Shown: positions 1 through 10,309, counted from the stretch's first letter. The stretch is DNA of 42,197 nucleotides from Asaia bogorensis (GCA_945874805.1 CAMCJI010000006.1:1-42197); one strand, 5' to 3'. The notes: a model not told the origin generated them from the sequence alone. A program made the numbers and translations.

Positions 1-1208
1 AGGCGCGGGGGCAGGCCGGGGACCGGGCTGGGGGGGCCGTCCAGCTCGATGAGGTCGAGATTGCCGAGCAGGACGGTCAGCAGGTTGTTGAAATCATGGG
101 CGACGCCGCCGGTCAGCTGGCCCATCACCTCGATCCGCTGGGCCTGACGCAGGGCGGCTTCGGCGCGGGCGCGCTCCTCCATTTCCGCGCGCAGGCGGAC
201 ATTGGCGGCTTCCGCCTCGTCGCGGGCGGCGCGGGTCTCCTCCAGCAGGCGTTCGACCTCGCCGGAGCGCTGGGCGAGCAGGAGGAGCAGGGCGACGATC
301 ACCGTGGCGGCAATGGCGGCGATGAGGCCAAACATCATCGCTGAGCCGCGCCAGGAGGCGAGCACCGCGCCCTGTTCGACGGAAACCTGGATGGCGAAGG
401 GGAAGTTGCGCAGGGCCCGGATGGTGGCGATGCGGCGGCTGCCGTCCACCGGGCTGTCCATCGCCATGGTGCCGGCCATGCCGCGGGCGAGGATGTCGGT
501 GAACAAGGGCGTGTCGGCGAAGGACTTGCCCATGGCGGATTCGGCGAAGGGGTGGCGCATCAGGGCGACGCCGTCGCGCCGGTGCAGGATGATCGCGCCG
601 TTCTCCGACAGTTCGGCCGAGCGGTAGAAATCGGAGAAATAGGCGAGGTTGATCCAGGCGAGCACCACGCCTTCGAGCCCGCCGGGCGGGCCGATGCGGC
701 GGGTGAGCACGGCCGTCCAGCGGCCGTCCGGCAGCCGGAAGGGGCGGCTGATGCGCAGCTCGTCGGCGGGGTAGTTGCTGTGCCAGGCGACCAGCGGGCG
801 GGCTTCGGGCTGGAGTTCGTGCCCGTCGGTCCAGCTGGCGGCGAGCACGCGGCCCTTGGGATCGACGACCGCGACTTCGAGGACCTGCTGCACGCCGGCG
901 AGGCGGCGGCGGAACATCGCACCCATGTCGGTCGCCCGGTCCGGCTGGATGCGCATGTCGGGGCTGGCGGCTTCGATGGCGTTGCGCAGGATGAGATCGA
1001 CGGTTTCCATCGCCCGGCCGGTCTGCTCGGCGAAGACCATGGCGAGGCGCTCGATCTGGCGCTCGGTGTCGGCGATGAGGGAGCTGCGCAGTTGCAGCAT
1101 CTGCTGGGAGGTCACGGCGGCGATCAGCACCAGAACCACCGCGGCCAACAGGCGCAGCGAGCGGCGGATGGCCGGCTGACGCAGCCGGGGGGAAGGCGGC
1201 GGGGGCAT
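1..1208 (-). CDS. Membrane sensor histidine kinase, 5' part (runs off left edge)
   Basis: The first 402 codons of a two-component sensor kinase are present and the rest lies beyond the window. Residues 1-15 are Pro/Arg rich. TM1 is about residues 17-33 and TM2 about 289-312. Between them is a roughly 250-residue extracytoplasmic domain of the Cache/diguanylate-cyclase-sensor type, with a [14 protein letters not shown] stretch near 112-125 and WTAVLTRRI near 164. A charged helix (about 315-360) leads into a HisKA H-box [11 protein letters not shown] with phospho-acceptor His371. This H-box class ([16 protein letters not shown]) is typical of hybrid kinases carrying a C-terminal receiver domain, but the ATPase and any receiver domain are out of view. 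The ATG at 1208 is the only plausible start, because an in-frame stop lies just upstream. The gene is divergent from glpK. The ligand cannot be told from sequence. Confidence 0.88.
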   Translation of the reverse strand, partial: MPPPPSPRLRQPAIRRSLRLLAAVVLVLIAAVTSQQMLQLRSSLIADTERQIERLAMVFAEQTGRAMETVDLILRNAIEAASPDMRIQPDRATDMGAMFRRRLAGVQQVLEVAVVDPKGRVLAASWTDGHELQPEARPLVAWHSNYPADELRISRPFRLPDGRWTAVLTRRIGPPGGLEGVVLAWINLAYFSDFYRSAELSENGAIILHRRDGVALMRHPFAESAMGKSFADTPLFTDILARGMAGTMAMDSPVDGSRRIATIRALRNFPFAIQVSVEQGAVLASWRGSAMMFGLIAAIAATVIVALLLLLAQRSGEVERLLEETRAARDEAEAANVRLRAEMEERARAEAALRQAQRIEVMGQLTGGVAHDFNNLLTVLLGNLDLIELDGPPSPVPGLPPR

Positions 1209-1318
1209 CGGCCGACGCGGCGCTTTCGGAAATGATCGTCAGTCATGGCACGCGCCGGGCGCTGGGTCCATCGGCGATCACGCTTCCGTGTTCAGGGGGA
1301 GGCGGCGTCAGGATTCGG

Positions 1319-1377
1319 CGGCGAAGCCCGGATGGAAGTTTTTTGCTTCTTCTTTCAAAAGAGAAGATTCTTCCTGC
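1319..1377 (+). repeat. T-rich palindromic repeat, copy A
   Basis: This copy begins CGGCGAAGCCCGGAT, then AAGTTTTTTGCTTCTTC, followed by an imperfect hairpin of T-rich and A-rich arms around 1346-1368. It shares the leading CGGCGAAGCCC and the AAGTTTTTTGCTTCTT core with copies at about 3598-3657 (inverted) and 3727-3777. It sits in the 214-bp divergent gap between the histidine kinase and glpK, which otherwise shows no clear promoter to me. It is the most diverged of the three copies. Confidence 0.75.
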
Positions 1378-1422
1378 CGCTCGCGCTGCTCAAGGGCGCT
1401 CTGGCGAAAACGGGGATCGAAC

Positions 1423-2925
1423 ATGGCCAAGGACTTGGTGCTGGCGCTGGACCAGGGAACGACTTCCACGCGGGCGATTGCGTATCGCGCCCCCAATGCT
1501 GGACAAGGGGGTCTGGCGCCGGTGGCGACGGCCCGGCGTGATCTGGGGCAGCAGTTTCCGGCCAGTGGCTGGGTGGAGCATGATCCGGCCGAAATCTGGC
1601 GGCACTCGGCCGAGGTGCTGCGCGAGGCGCTGGCGGCGACCGGGGGCACGGCCGCGGATGTGGCGGGCATCGGGATCACCAACCAGCGCGAGACGACGCT
1701 GATCTGGCACCGCGCGACCGGGCAGCCGATACATAATGCGATCGTCTGGCAGGACCGGCGGACGGCAGCCGCCTGCGCGGCGCTGCGCGCGGCGGGGCAC
1801 GAGGCGGCGGTGAGTGCTACGACGGGGCTGCTCCTCGACCCCTATTTCAGTGCCACGAAGATCGCCTGGCTGCTGGATCACGTGCCCGGCGCGCGGGTGG
1901 ATGCCGAGGCGGGGCGGCTGGCGTTCGGCACGGTGGATACGTGGCTGCTGTGGAACCTCACCGGCGGGGCGGTCCATGCGACGGACGCGACGAATGCGAG
2001 CCGGACGATGCTCTACGATATCACGCGGGGGGTGTGGGACACGGCGATGCTGGAGCTGTTCCGTGTGCCGCGCAGCCTGTTGCCGGAGGTGCGGGATTGC
2101 GCCGGGGTGTTCGGGCATACGGCGCTCCTGGGCGGGCAGGTGGTGATCGCCGGGATGGCGGGGGATCAGCAGGCGGCGAGCATCGGCCAGGCGTGTTTTG
2201 CGCCGGGGATGGTGAAATCGACCTACGGGACCGGGTGTTTTCTGCTGCTCAACACCGGGGAGGTGCCGGTGGCGAGCCGGGCGCGCATGCTCACCACGGT
2301 GGCAGCACAACTGGACGGCAAGCGGACCTATGCGCTGGAGGGGGCGATCTTCGTCGCCGGAGCCGCGGTGCAGTGGCTGCGCGACGGGCTGGGGCTGATC
2401 GCGGAGGCGGCGGAGACGGGTGCGATGGCGGCGGCGGCCGATCCGGCACAGGACGTGGTGCTGGTGCCGGCCTTCACCGGGCTGGGGGCGCCTCATTGGA
2501 ACGCCGAGGCGCGCGGGGCGCTGTTCGGCCTGACGCGGGCAACCGGGCCGAAGGAACTGGCGCGGGCGGCGCTGGAGAGCGTGGCGTTCCAGACGCGGGA
2601 CCTGATCGAAGCGATGCGTGCGGATTGGCAGGAATCCGCCGAGACCGTTCTGCGCGTCGATGGCGGCATGGTCGCCAGCGACTGGACCATGCAGTTCCTC
2701 GCCGACATGCTGGCGGCCCCCGTAGACCGTCCGGCGGTGTTGGAGACGACGGCGCTGGGGGCGGCCTATCTGGCAGGGCTGGCAACCGGGGCCTGCCCGC
2801 CGCCGGCGGAGTTCGCGCGGTCCTGGGCGTTGCAGCGGCGCTTCCTGCCGGCGATGGCGCAGACGGAACGGGCGCGGCGCTATGCTGTGTGGCAGGACGC
2901 GGTGCGGCGGGTGGTGTCGCATTGA
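1423..2925 (+). CDS. glpK: Glycerol kinase
   Basis: ATP-dependent phosphorylation of glycerol to sn-glycerol 3-phosphate in the cytoplasm (FGGY family). The 500-residue length is the family norm. Visible signatures are the N-terminal phosphate-binding loop [13 protein letters not shown] (residues 7-19), the substrate segment [23 protein letters not shown], the second ATP-binding signature [10 protein letters not shown], and [15 protein letters not shown]. The ATG at 1423 is chosen because family homology starts there ([10 protein letters not shown]) and a GGGGA stretch lies a few bases upstream. The open frame extends further 5', but that part is repeat-derived sequence. No glpD, glpF or glpR accompanies it, so it appears to be a stand-alone glycerol gene beside the trp cluster. 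Confidence 0.96.
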   Translation: MAKDLVLALDQGTTSTRAIAYRAPNAGQGGLAPVATARRDLGQQFPASGWVEHDPAEIWRHSAEVLREALAATGGTAADVAGIGITNQRETTLIWHRATGQPIHNAIVWQDRRTAAACAALRAAGHEAAVSATTGLLLDPYFSATKIAWLLDHVPGARVDAEAGRLAFGTVDTWLLWNLTGGAVHATDATNASRTMLYDITRGVWDTAMLELFRVPRSLLPEVRDCAGVFGHTALLGGQVVIAGMAGDQQAASIGQACFAPGMVKSTYGTGCFLLLNTGEVPVASRARMLTTVAAQLDGKRTYALEGAIFVAGAAVQWLRDGLGLIAEAAETGAMAAAADPAQDVVLVPAFTGLGAPHWNAEARGALFGLTRATGPKELARAALESVAFQTRDLIEAMRADWQESAETVLRVDGGMVASDWTMQFLADMLAAPVDRPAVLETTALGAAYLAGLATGACPPPAEFARSWALQRRFLPAMAQTERARRYAVWQDAVRRVVSH

Positions 2926-2956
2926 CGTCCCCCGCCCCCCCGGACAGGATGCAGGC

Positions 2957-3553
<597 letters not shown>

Positions 3554-3597
3554 TATGTCTCGATGGCGAATTTCCCGGTAGGTGAGGTAGGGAAGGT

Positions 3598-3657
3598 CTT
3601 CTTTTTTTGGAAAAAAAGAAGCAAAAAAACTTTTATCCGTTTGGTTTGGGCTTTGGC
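3598..3657 (-). repeat. T-rich palindromic repeat, copy B (inverted)
   Basis: It contains a perfect 11-bp inverted repeat at 3598-3621 (CTTCTTTTTTT, loop GG, AAAAAAAGAAG), flanked by the GCAAAAAAACTTTTATCC arm. Read on the minus strand it has the same order as copies A and C: CGCCAAAGCCC, GGATAAAAG, T-run, GCTTC, hairpin. It lies between trpG and trpD. It is hairpin-forming, but I see no GC-rich stem followed by a U-tract, so I do not call it a standard intrinsic terminator. Confidence 0.85.
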
Positions 3658-3726
3658 GGCAGAATTGGGTTTGCGCTGCGGGGCATTGATGGCTTCGCCG
3701 ACCTGTGAACCGTCTGCCCAGGTTAT

Positions 3727-3777
3727 CGGCGAAGCCCAGGGATAAAAGTTTTTTGCTTCTTTTTTTCAAAAAAGAAG
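3727..3777 (+). repeat. T-rich palindromic repeat, copy C
   Basis: CGGCGAAGCCCAGGGATAAA, then AAGTTTTTTG, leads into the hairpin at 3756-3777: CTTCTTTTTTT paired with AAAAAAGAAG across a loop of one or two bases. It is in inverted orientation to copy B about 70 bp away, so the two together could form a roughly 180-nt long-range stem in the trpG-trpD spacer. The rest of the spacer (3554-3597, 3658-3726, 3778-3852) shows no gene that I can support. A GGAG ribosome-binding site for trpD lies near 3841-3845. Confidence 0.85.
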
Positions 3778-3852
3778 GCGCTTGCCTTCCTGCCCCTTGC
3801 CTTCACGTCCTCAAATTTCGATGCGAACGCGACAGAGAATGCGGAGCCTGAC

Positions 3853-4863
3853 ATGACCACCAATCTGAAGCCCATCCTTGCCCGGGTGGCGATGGGCGAG
3901 ACCCTGACCGAGCAGGAGGCCGAGGAGGCTTTCGCCACCATCATGTCCGGCGAGGCGACGCCGGCGCAGATCGCCGGCCTCGTCATGGCCATGCGCGTGC
4001 GCCGCGAGACGGTCGCCGAGATGACCGGGGCGGTGCGCGCCATGCGGGCACGGATGGCCCGGGTGGAGGCGCCGGAGGGGGCGATGGATGTGTGCGGCAC
4101 CGGCGGCGATGCCTCCGGCAGCCTCAACGTGTCCACCGCCGTGACGTTTGTGCTGGCCGGCTGCGGCGTGCCGGTGGCCAAGCATGGCAACCGGGCGCTG
4201 TCCTCGCGGACCGGGGGGGCGGATGTGCTCTCGGCGCTGGGGGTGAATGTCGATGTGCCGCTGGCGCGGCTGCCGGCGGTGCTGCGAGCGGCGGGCTGCG
4301 CCTTTCTGTTCGCCCCGCGCCATCATGCGGCTTTGCGCCATGCGGCGGGGCCGCGGATGGAGCTGGGGACGCGGACGATCTTCAACCTGCTCGGCCCGCT
4401 GGCCAATCCGGCCGGGGTGACCCGCCAGCTCACGGGCGTGTTCGACCCGTCCTGGGCGCGGCCGATGGTGGAGGCGCTGGCGCGGCTGGGCTCGACCGAT
4501 GTGTGGCTGGTGCATGGCCAGGGGCTGGACGAACTGACCGTCGCCGGGCCGAACAGCGTTGTCGCCCTCAAGGACGGGGTGGTGCGCGAATTCACCGTCA
4601 CGCCGGAGGAGGCGGGCCTGCCGGTCTCGCCGGTCAGCGCCATCCGCGGCGGCGATGCGGCGGCGAATGCGGCGGCGCTGACCGCACTGCTGCGCGGAGC
4701 GACGGGCGCCTATCGCGACACGGTGCTGCTCAACACCGCCGCCGCCCTGATCGTGGCGGGGCGAACCGAGGCGCTGCGCGAGGGCGTGGCGCTGGCCGCG
4801 CAGTCGATCGACGGGGGCGCGGCTCTGGCGAGCCTGGAAACCCTGCGGCGGGAGACGGCATGA
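3853..4863 (+). CDS. trpD: Anthranilate phosphoribosyltransferase
   Basis: Second step of tryptophan synthesis: transfers the phosphoribosyl group of PRPP to anthranilate. The 336-residue length is the family norm for the monofunctional enzyme. It has the N-terminal helical domain, the PRPP/Mg loop [10 protein letters not shown] (81-90), and the [12 protein letters not shown] segment (110-121) that binds pyrophosphate and anthranilate. A GGAG element precedes ATG 3853. The stop overlaps the trpC start by four bases (ATGA), so trpD and trpC are translationally coupled. The spacing from trpG and the repeats in between leave open whether trpG and trpD share one transcript. Confidence 0.97.
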   Translation: MTTNLKPILARVAMGETLTEQEAEEAFATIMSGEATPAQIAGLVMAMRVRRETVAEMTGAVRAMRARMARVEAPEGAMDVCGTGGDASGSLNVSTAVTFVLAGCGVPVAKHGNRALSSRTGGADVLSALGVNVDVPLARLPAVLRAAGCAFLFAPRHHAALRHAAGPRMELGTRTIFNLLGPLANPAGVTRQLTGVFDPSWARPMVEALARLGSTDVWLVHGQGLDELTVAGPNSVVALKDGVVREFTVTPEEAGLPVSPVSAIRGGDAAANAAALTALLRGATGAYRDTVLLNTAAALIVAGRTEALREGVALAAQSIDGGAALASLETLRRETA

Positions 4864-5675
4864 GCAACATTGTCACCGGCCGGGTGGCCGCACCGGATAT
4901 CCTGCTTCGCATCTGTGCGGACACGGCGGCCGAGGTCGCCCGCCGCCGGGCCGCGACCGCGCCTGCCGCCATCGCGGAAGCGGTGGAGGCGGCCGGGCCG
5001 ACGCGCGGCTTTGCCGCCGCCCTCACCCGCAAGTCGGCCGGGGGCTACGCGGTGATCGCTGAGATCAAGCGCGCCTCGCCCTCGGGCGGCGCGATCCGGC
5101 CGGATTTCGACCCCGGTCACGTCGCGGCGGCCTATGAGGCGGGGGGCGCGGCCTGCCTGTCAGTGCTGACGGACGAGCCGTATTTCCGTGGCACCCCCGC
5201 CGATCTCGTGGCCGCCCGCGCGGCCTGCGCGCTGCCGGCGTTGCGCAAGGACTTCATGGTCGATCCCTGGCAGGTGGGCGAAAGCCGGGCAATGGGGGCG
5301 GACTGCATCCTGCTGATCATGGCCGTGCTCTCCGACGACCAGGCCAGCGAACTGGAAGACGCCGCGATGGCGCTCGGCATGGATGTGCTGGCGGAGAGCC
5401 ATGACGCGGAGGAGCTGGAACGGGCGCTGCGCCTGCGTACGCCGTTGATAGGTATCAACAACCGCAACCTGCGCAACATGGTGACCGACATCGCGACCAC
5501 CACCCGGCTCGCGCCGATGGTGCCGGCGGATCGGGTGATCGTCGGCGAAAGCGGGCTGCGTACCCGCGACGACCTCGACCTGATGGCGCAATCCGGCGTG
5601 CGGCGCTTCCTGATCGGCGAGAGCCTGCTTCGCCAGCCAGACCTGGCCGCGGCCACCCGCGTGCTCACGGCATGA
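4860..5675 (+). CDS. trpC: Indole-3-glycerol phosphate synthase
   Basis: Converts CdRP to indole-3-glycerol phosphate, as a TIM barrel of 271 residues (family norm 255-275). It starts at ATG 4860 inside the trpD stop (ATGA overlap). Catalytic features visible are [13 protein letters not shown] with Lys70, ALRKDFMVD with Lys130, the AES segment with Glu179, GINNRNL (198-204), and the phosphate-binding IVGESGL (227-233) and FLIGESL (250-256). It is monofunctional, not fused to TrpF. Its stop overlaps the moaC start by four bases, which couples tryptophan genes to molybdopterin genes in one transcript, an arrangement widespread in alphaproteobacteria. Confidence 0.97.
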   Translation: MSNIVTGRVAAPDILLRICADTAAEVARRRAATAPAAIAEAVEAAGPTRGFAAALTRKSAGGYAVIAEIKRASPSGGAIRPDFDPGHVAAAYEAGGAACLSVLTDEPYFRGTPADLVAARAACALPALRKDFMVDPWQVGESRAMGADCILLIMAVLSDDQASELEDAAMALGMDVLAESHDAEELERALRLRTPLIGINNRNLRNMVTDIATTTRLAPMVPADRVIVGESGLRTRDDLDLMAQSGVRRFLIGESLLRQPDLAAATRVLTA

Positions 5676-6145
5676 CCGGCCTGACCCATTTCGACGCCGA
5701 GGGGCGGGCGGTGATGGTCGATGTCGGTGGCAAGGCCGTCACCGACCGGGCGGCGACCGCCCGCGCCCGGGTGGTGATGCTGCCGGAAACGCTGGCGCTG
5801 ATCGTCGCCGGCACCGCGAAGAAGGGCGATGTGCTGGGCGTGGCCAGGCTCGCTGGCATCATGGCGGCCAAGCGCACCGCGGACCTGATCCCGTTATGCC
5901 ATCCCTTGCCGCTCTCCGCCGTGCAGATCGATCTGGTGGCGGTGCCGCCGGATGCGGTGGAGATCGAGGCGACGGTGCGCACCTCCGGGCGCACGGGCGT
6001 GGAGATGGAGGCGCTGACGGCGGCTTCCGTGGCGGCGCTCACCGTCTATGACATGGTCAAGGCGGTGGATCGCGGCATGCGCATCGAGGCGCTGCGGGTG
6101 GTTGCCAAGTCCGGCGGAAAATCCGGCGATTTCAGCCAGGAATAG
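5672..6145 (+). CDS. moaC: Cyclic pyranopterin monophosphate synthase
   Basis: Molybdenum cofactor biosynthesis: converts the MoaA product 3',8-cyclo-GTP to cyclic pyranopterin monophosphate. The protein is 157 residues, normal for the family. Signature segments are [17 protein letters not shown] near the N-terminus, [17 protein letters not shown] (65-81, with His77), [20 protein letters not shown] (109-128), and catalytic Asp127/Lys130 in [11 protein letters not shown]. It starts at ATG 5672, overlapping trpC by four bases. moeA follows six bases downstream. moaA is not in the window. Confidence 0.97.
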   Translation: MTGLTHFDAEGRAVMVDVGGKAVTDRAATARARVVMLPETLALIVAGTAKKGDVLGVARLAGIMAAKRTADLIPLCHPLPLSAVQIDLVAVPPDAVEIEATVRTSGRTGVEMEALTAASVAALTVYDMVKAVDRGMRIEALRVVAKSGGKSGDFSQE

Positions 6146-6151
6146 GCCGAC

Positions 6152-7357
6152 ATGATCAGTGTGGATGAAGCCCGCGCCCGCATCCTCGCCCCGCTCGCAC
6201 CCACCGCGCCGGAGATCGTGCCGTTGGCCGCGGCCTGGAACCGGGTGACCGCCGCGCCGATCGCCGCCCGGCTGACCCAACCGCCGCAAGACGTCTCGGC
6301 GATGGACGGCTTCGCCTTGCGCGCGGCCGATGGCGGGCTTGGCGCCAGCCTGCGCGTCGTCGGCAGCGCGCCGGCCGGGCACCCCTGGGAGGGACAGCTC
6401 GCGACGGGCGAGGCGCTGCGCCTGTTCACCGGCAGCATCGTGCCGCAAGGTGCTGATTGCATTGCATTGCAGGAAGACGCAGCGCGGGAGGGCGATACCG
6501 TCATCCTGCGCGAGGCGGCGGTCGCCGGGCGGCATATCCGCCGCGCCGGGCAGGATTTCGCCGCCGGGGAGGTGCTCATTCCCGCCGGCAAGCGCTTGAA
6601 TGCGCGCGATATCGGCCTGATCGCCGCGGGCAATCACCCCTGGGTGGCGGTGCATCGCCGGCCGCGCGTGGCGCTGCTGGCAACCGGCGACGAGATCGCG
6701 CTGCCGGGCGAGCCGATCCCGCCGGGGGGTATCGTCTCGTCGAACACGCATGCGCTGGCCGCCCTGGTCGCGGCCTGCGGCGGGGAGGCGCTGGTGCTGC
6801 CGGTCGCCGCCGACAGCCGCGAGGCGCTGATTGCCGCCGCCGCCGCCGCTGCGGGGACGGACCTTCTGGTGACCACCGGCGGAGCGAGCGTGGGCGATCA
6901 TGACCTGGTGCAAACGGTGATGCGCGAGGTGGGGCTGGTCGTGGATTTCTGGCAGATCGCGATGCGGCCGGGCAAACCGTTGATGGCCGGGCGGCTGGGG
7001 GCGATCCCGATGGTTGGGCTGCCGGGCAATCCCGTCTCGTCGCTGGTCTGCGCCATCCTGTTCCTGCTGCCGGTGATCCAGCGCCTGTCCGGCCTGCCGG
7101 CCGCCGCCCCGCCGACGATGCAGGCCCGACTCGGCGCCCCGTTGGCCGCCAACGACCATCGCGCCGACCATCTGCGCGCCACACTGGCGACCGATGGCGA
7201 GGGCCGGCTGGTCGCCACCGCCTTCCCGCGGCAGGATTCGGCCATGCTGCGGGTGATGGCCCGCGCGCAGGCGCTGATTCTGCGCCCGCCACACGCGCCG
7301 GCGCAGGCCGAAGGCGCGGTTGTCGAGATCATTAACCTCGATCTGCTCGGCTTGTGA
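6152..7357 (+). CDS. moeA: Molybdopterin molybdenumtransferase
   Basis: Inserts molybdate into adenylated molybdopterin, the final step of cofactor assembly. The 401 residues cover the usual four MoeA domains. Motifs visible are SAMDGFAL near residue 50, the TGDEI...GGIVSSN stretch in domain III, the MPT-binding TTGGASVGDHDLV, RPGKPLMAGRL, and GLPGNPVSSLV. An AGGA element precedes ATG 6152. It is the last gene before the lexA promoter and its stop is only 105 bp from the lexA start codon. Confidence 0.97.
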   Translation: MISVDEARARILAPLAPTAPEIVPLAAAWNRVTAAPIAARLTQPPQDVSAMDGFALRAADGGLGASLRVVGSAPAGHPWEGQLATGEALRLFTGSIVPQGADCIALQEDAAREGDTVILREAAVAGRHIRRAGQDFAAGEVLIPAGKRLNARDIGLIAAGNHPWVAVHRRPRVALLATGDEIALPGEPIPPGGIVSSNTHALAALVAACGGEALVLPVAADSREALIAAAAAAAGTDLLVTTGGASVGDHDLVQTVMREVGLVVDFWQIAMRPGKPLMAGRLGAIPMVGLPGNPVSSLVCAILFLLPVIQRLSGLPAAAPPTMQARLGAPLAANDHRADHLRATLATDGEGRLVATAFPRQDSAMLRVMARAQALILRPPHAPAQAEGAVVEIINLDLLGL

Positions 7358-7365
7358 GACAGCGC

Positions 7366-7395
7366 TTGACGCGGCGCGCGGAACTTATATAGAAC
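7366..7395 (+). promoter_or_regulatory. lexA promoter with SOS operator
   Basis: The operator GAACTTATATAGAAC at 7381-7395 reads GTTC-TATATAA-GTTC on the other strand, a perfect match to the alphaproteobacterial LexA box GTTC-N7-GTTC. A -35-like TTGACG at 7366-7371 and a -10-like TATAGA at 7388-7393 are 16 bp apart, so the operator covers the -10. Bound LexA would therefore block its own promoter. The site lies between moeA and lexA, upstream of the lexA start at 7463. Confidence 0.88.
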
Positions 7396-7462
7396 ACACG
7401 CTGAGTTGCCGGTTTGTTCCGACATCGCCGCCGAGGCGAGTCCGGCCGGCTGGGGTGGAACC

Positions 7463-8152
7463 ATGCTCACGCGCAAGCAACACGAACTTCTGCTGTTCAT
7501 CGACAAGCATCTGACGGCCACGGGCTTCTCCCCCAGCTTTGAGGAGATGAAGGAGGCGCTGAACCTCCGCTCGAAGTCCGGCATCCATCGGCTGATCTCA
7601 GCCCTGGAGGAGCGCGGCTTCCTGCGCCGCCATCACCATCGTGCGCGGGCGCTGGAAGTGGTGCGCATGCCCGGCCAGGCCAGCGAGGCGGCAGCCGCTT
7701 TCACCCCGAACGTCATCCAGGGCGACTTCACCGGCCGCTTGCCCGGCGTGAGGGCCGCCGAGACGGTGGGTGCGGTGCAACTGCCGATGTACGGTCGCAT
7801 CGCCGCCGGCCTGCCGATCGAGGCCCTGCGCGACAATGGTCAGCATATCGAGGTGCCGCTCGCGCTTCTGGGCGGCGGTGAGCACTACGCCCTGGAAGTC
7901 GCCGGCGATTCGATGGTGGAAGCCGGCATTCTCGACGGCGATACCGTGCTGATCCGCAAGGGCGACACCGCCGAGACAGGGCAGATCGTCGTCGCGCTGG
8001 TCGATGACCAGGAGGTGACGCTGAAACGGCTGCGCCGGCGCGGCAATTCGGTGGCGCTGGAACCGGCGAACGCCTCCTTCAAGACGCAGATATTTCCGGC
8101 CGACCGGGTGAAGGTGCAGGGGCGGATGGTCGCCTTGCTGCGGCGCTACTGA
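7463..8152 (+). CDS. lexA: SOS repressor LexA
   Basis: Self-cleaving transcriptional repressor of the DNA-damage response. It is 229 residues, with the N-terminal winged helix-turn-helix beginning [13 protein letters not shown] and the recognition region [10 protein letters not shown] (36-45). Self-cleavage is expected between Ala115 and Gly116 ([10 protein letters not shown]), with catalytic Ser150 ([13 protein letters not shown]) and Lys188 (EVTLKRL). The ATG at 7463 is chosen because family homology begins there; an in-frame upstream start at 7406 would add a non-homologous extension lying in the promoter region. Regulation is clear from the SOS box at 7381-7395. The next gene starts four bases after the stop and may be co-transcribed. 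Confidence 0.97.
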   Translation: MLTRKQHELLLFIDKHLTATGFSPSFEEMKEALNLRSKSGIHRLISALEERGFLRRHHHRARALEVVRMPGQASEAAAAFTPNVIQGDFTGRLPGVRAAETVGAVQLPMYGRIAAGLPIEALRDNGQHIEVPLALLGGGEHYALEVAGDSMVEAGILDGDTVLIRKGDTAETGQIVVALVDDQEVTLKRLRRRGNSVALEPANASFKTQIFPADRVKVQGRMVALLRRY

Positions 8153-8156
8153 TCCG

Positions 8157-9407
8157 ATGGCGAGCGGGCTGAACTGGGCGGGCAACCACGCCTTCGTTGC
8201 GGAGCGGATCCACCGGCCCGGTGCGCTCGACGATGTACGGCGCGCGGTGGCGGGTGCGCGGCACATCCACGCCGTCGGCGCCCGCCATGCGTTCAATGGC
8301 GCTGCTGACTCGCCGGGCGAGCTGATCGACCTGTCTGACATCGACCCGGATTTCGTGCTCGACACGGCGGCGCGCACGGTGACGGCCGGAGGCGGGGCGA
8401 CCTACGCTGCGCTGGCCGGCTGGTTGCAGGTGCATGGCTGGGCGCTGCATAACATGGCCTCCCTGCCGCATCTCTCTCTGGCCGGCGCAACGGCCACCGG
8501 TACGCACGGCTCGGGCGATGCGCTGGGTACGCTCGCCAGCGCCATCGCAGCGGTGGAACTGGTCACCGCGACGGGCGATGTGCTCACGTTGCGGCGGGGC
8601 GATCACGGCTTTCCCGGTGTGGCGGTGGGCCTCGGCGCCTTTGGCATCATCACCCGCGTAACGCTGGATATTCAGCCGAGCTACCGGATGCGCCAGGACG
8701 CCTTCCAGGACCTGCCCTGGCAGTTCGTGATGGATGAGTTCGACGCGGTGATGGGTGCCGGCACCTCCGTCAGCATCTTTACCAGCTGGTCCGGCGCCAA
8801 TGCCGACCGGCTGTGGATCAAAACGCGCATGGATGCCGGCAGTGAGGACCGGCCGCCGGTGGCGCCGGGCGGGGCCGTTCCGGCCGCCCTGCCGTCGCGC
8901 TACGGCGGGGCGGAGCATCTGCGCAAGCTGACCCCGTTCGGCCTCGCCGGTCCCTGGTCCGAACGCGTCGCGCATTTCCGCCCGACCTTTGAGCAGGGGC
9001 CGCAGTTGCAGAGCGAATACCTGCTGCCCCGCACGCAGGCGACCCGCGCCATCGCCCTGCTGCGCCGGCTTGGCCCGCGGATCGACGCGCAACTGGGCGT
9101 CACCGAAATCCGCTCGATGACGGCGGACGACCTTTGGTTCAGCCCCGCCTACGGGGCGGAGACCATCGGCATTCATTTCAGCTGGGCGCTGCGCGAGGTG
9201 CCGGAAGTGATGGCTCTGTGCGCGGAGATCGAGGCGATGCTGCTGCCGCTGGGTGCGCGGCCGCATTGGGGCAAAGTCATCCTCAGCCCCGCGGCGGCGC
9301 TGGCGCCGCTGTATCCGCGCATGTGGGATTTCCGGGCATTGGCTGCCCGGCTCGACCCCGCAGGCAAGTTCCGCAACGCTTTTCTCGACCGGCATGTGTT
9401 TGGCTGA
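8157..9407 (+). CDS. FAD-linked alditol/xylitol oxidase-like protein
   Basis: VAO-family flavoprotein of 416 residues, close in length and in many conserved segments to Streptomyces alditol oxidase AldO (comparison from memory). It has an N-terminal NWAGNHAF, then GARHAFN with His44 at the position that carries the covalent histidyl-FAD in AldO, AGGGATYAALAGWL, the FAD-binding NMASLPHLSLAGATATGTHGS, and the C-terminal ARPHWGKV and LDPAGKFRNAF typical of the ALO (aldonolactone oxidase) domain. The expected reaction is oxidation of a polyol or sugar to the aldose or lactone with release of H2O2. It starts four bases after lexA with no obvious Shine-Dalgarno, suggesting coupled translation. It converges on the SDR gene across a 38-bp gap without a clear terminator. 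Polyol substrate is inference; a gulono/arabinono-lactone oxidase is the alternative. Confidence 0.85.
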   Translation: MASGLNWAGNHAFVAERIHRPGALDDVRRAVAGARHIHAVGARHAFNGAADSPGELIDLSDIDPDFVLDTAARTVTAGGGATYAALAGWLQVHGWALHNMASLPHLSLAGATATGTHGSGDALGTLASAIAAVELVTATGDVLTLRRGDHGFPGVAVGLGAFGIITRVTLDIQPSYRMRQDAFQDLPWQFVMDEFDAVMGAGTSVSIFTSWSGANADRLWIKTRMDAGSEDRPPVAPGGAVPAALPSRYGGAEHLRKLTPFGLAGPWSERVAHFRPTFEQGPQLQSEYLLPRTQATRAIALLRRLGPRIDAQLGVTEIRSMTADDLWFSPAYGAETIGIHFSWALREVPEVMALCAEIEAMLLPLGARPHWGKVILSPAAALAPLYPRMWDFRALAARLDPAGKFRNAFLDRHVFG

Positions 9408-9445
9408 CGCCCTTTGCGGGAACAGGCACCTCTCCCAAGCGTACC

Positions 9446-10309
9446 CTACGGAACGGACGGCGGCACGAAGAGGGACCGTAGCCGATCGGCCAGCGGGGGA
9501 GGGGCCGCCACCCCGACTTCCCGCCGCAACCGCCCGAGATCCGGCAGCATTGCCCCGGGCGTGCCATCCTCCACCCGCAATACTCCCGGCCCGCCCGCCG
9601 CCGACGCGACTGCCCGCGCCAGATCGCCTAACGCCACCGCCTCGCCTGAGCCGATATTTACCGCTCCCTCCACGTCGGAGGCCACCAGCGCTGCCAGCGC
9701 CGCCCCGAGATCGACGGTCGCCAGATAATCCGCCCGCATCAGGCCCTGGCGGACGACAAACCCCGCTCCGGACCGCATCCCCGCCGCGATGGACGGCACC
9801 AGCCGCCCCGGCTGCTCCCCCGGTCCGAAGATGTGAAAAAGCCGCGCCCAGGCAAACCCGGAGCCGAAATGCGCCGCCAGCACCCGCCGCGTCGCGTCCT
9901 TCGCCACGCCGTAGAGGGTTGCCGGCGCACAGGCCGCGTCCTCGCGCCGGGGCTGGTCGCGCCCGGTCCAGTCGTATTCCGCACTGCTGCCGATGCCGAC
10001 GAACCGCACCGGCCCGGCTGCGCGCGCGAGAGCCATTGTGGCGGCGACGTGATCGAGGTTCTCCGGTGCCGTCCAGAACCGCCCATGCGTCACCTCCCAC
10101 GCGCAATGCAGGATATGCGTCGGTGCGATCTCCCGCAGCAGAGCCGGCAGCTCCGCCGCATCCCGCAGATCCGCCGTGACATGCCGGAACGGAGTCGTCG
10201 GCGGTAACCGCCGCGCCAGCCCCACCACCTCGAAGCCCGCCGCTGCCAAAGCCGGCAGGGCCGCCCGGCCCACCAAGCCGGTCGCGCCGGTGACGAGCAC
10301 CCGCCTCAC
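9446..10309 (-). CDS. NAD(P)-dependent sugar epimerase/reductase (extended SDR)
   Basis: Extended short-chain dehydrogenase of 287 residues, last gene of the sugar-nucleotide operon. It has the Rossmann loop VLVTGATGLVG at the N-terminus, the Ser-containing GIGSSAEYDW, the catalytic pair in LYGVAKDATRR, and a GEAVALGDLARAV segment near the C-terminus. In this context it most likely reduces the 4-keto group of the CDP-4-keto-6-deoxy sugar made by the upstream genes; that role is inferred from position. The GTG at 10309 is preferred because it forms a GTGA overlap with the stop of the upstream epimerase gene, as at the other junctions. A GTG at 10321 would add four residues. Confidence 0.87.
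   Translation of the reverse strand: MRRVLVTGATGLVGRAALPALAAAGFEVVGLARRLPPTTPFRHVTADLRDAAELPALLREIAPTHILHCAWEVTHGRFWTAPENLDHVAATMALARAAGPVRFVGIGSSAEYDWTGRDQPRREDAACAPATLYGVAKDATRRVLAAHFGSGFAWARLFHIFGPGEQPGRLVPSIAAGMRSGAGFVVRQGLMRADYLATVDLGAALAALVASDVEGAVNIGSGEAVALGDLARAVASAAGGPGVLRVEDGTPGAMLPDLGRLRREVGVAAPPPLADRLRSLFVPPSVP

Noticed and set aside
552-1235. 227-residue plus-strand frame opposite the histidine kinase
   Set aside because: It is antisense to a clear kinase sensor domain and has a compositionally biased His/Gly/Asp translation.
3598-3777. trp attenuator or T-box between trpG and trpD
   Set aside because: There is no leader peptide rich in Trp codons and no T-box core. The hairpins are A/T palindromes that also occur upstream of glpK, so they belong to a repeat family.
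3756-3777. Intrinsic terminator after trpG
   Set aside because: The stem is nearly all A-T and is not followed by a T-run on either strand.
9408-9445. Bidirectional terminator between the oxidase and SDR genes
   Set aside because: I looked for an inverted repeat in these 38 bases and found none long enough to support.
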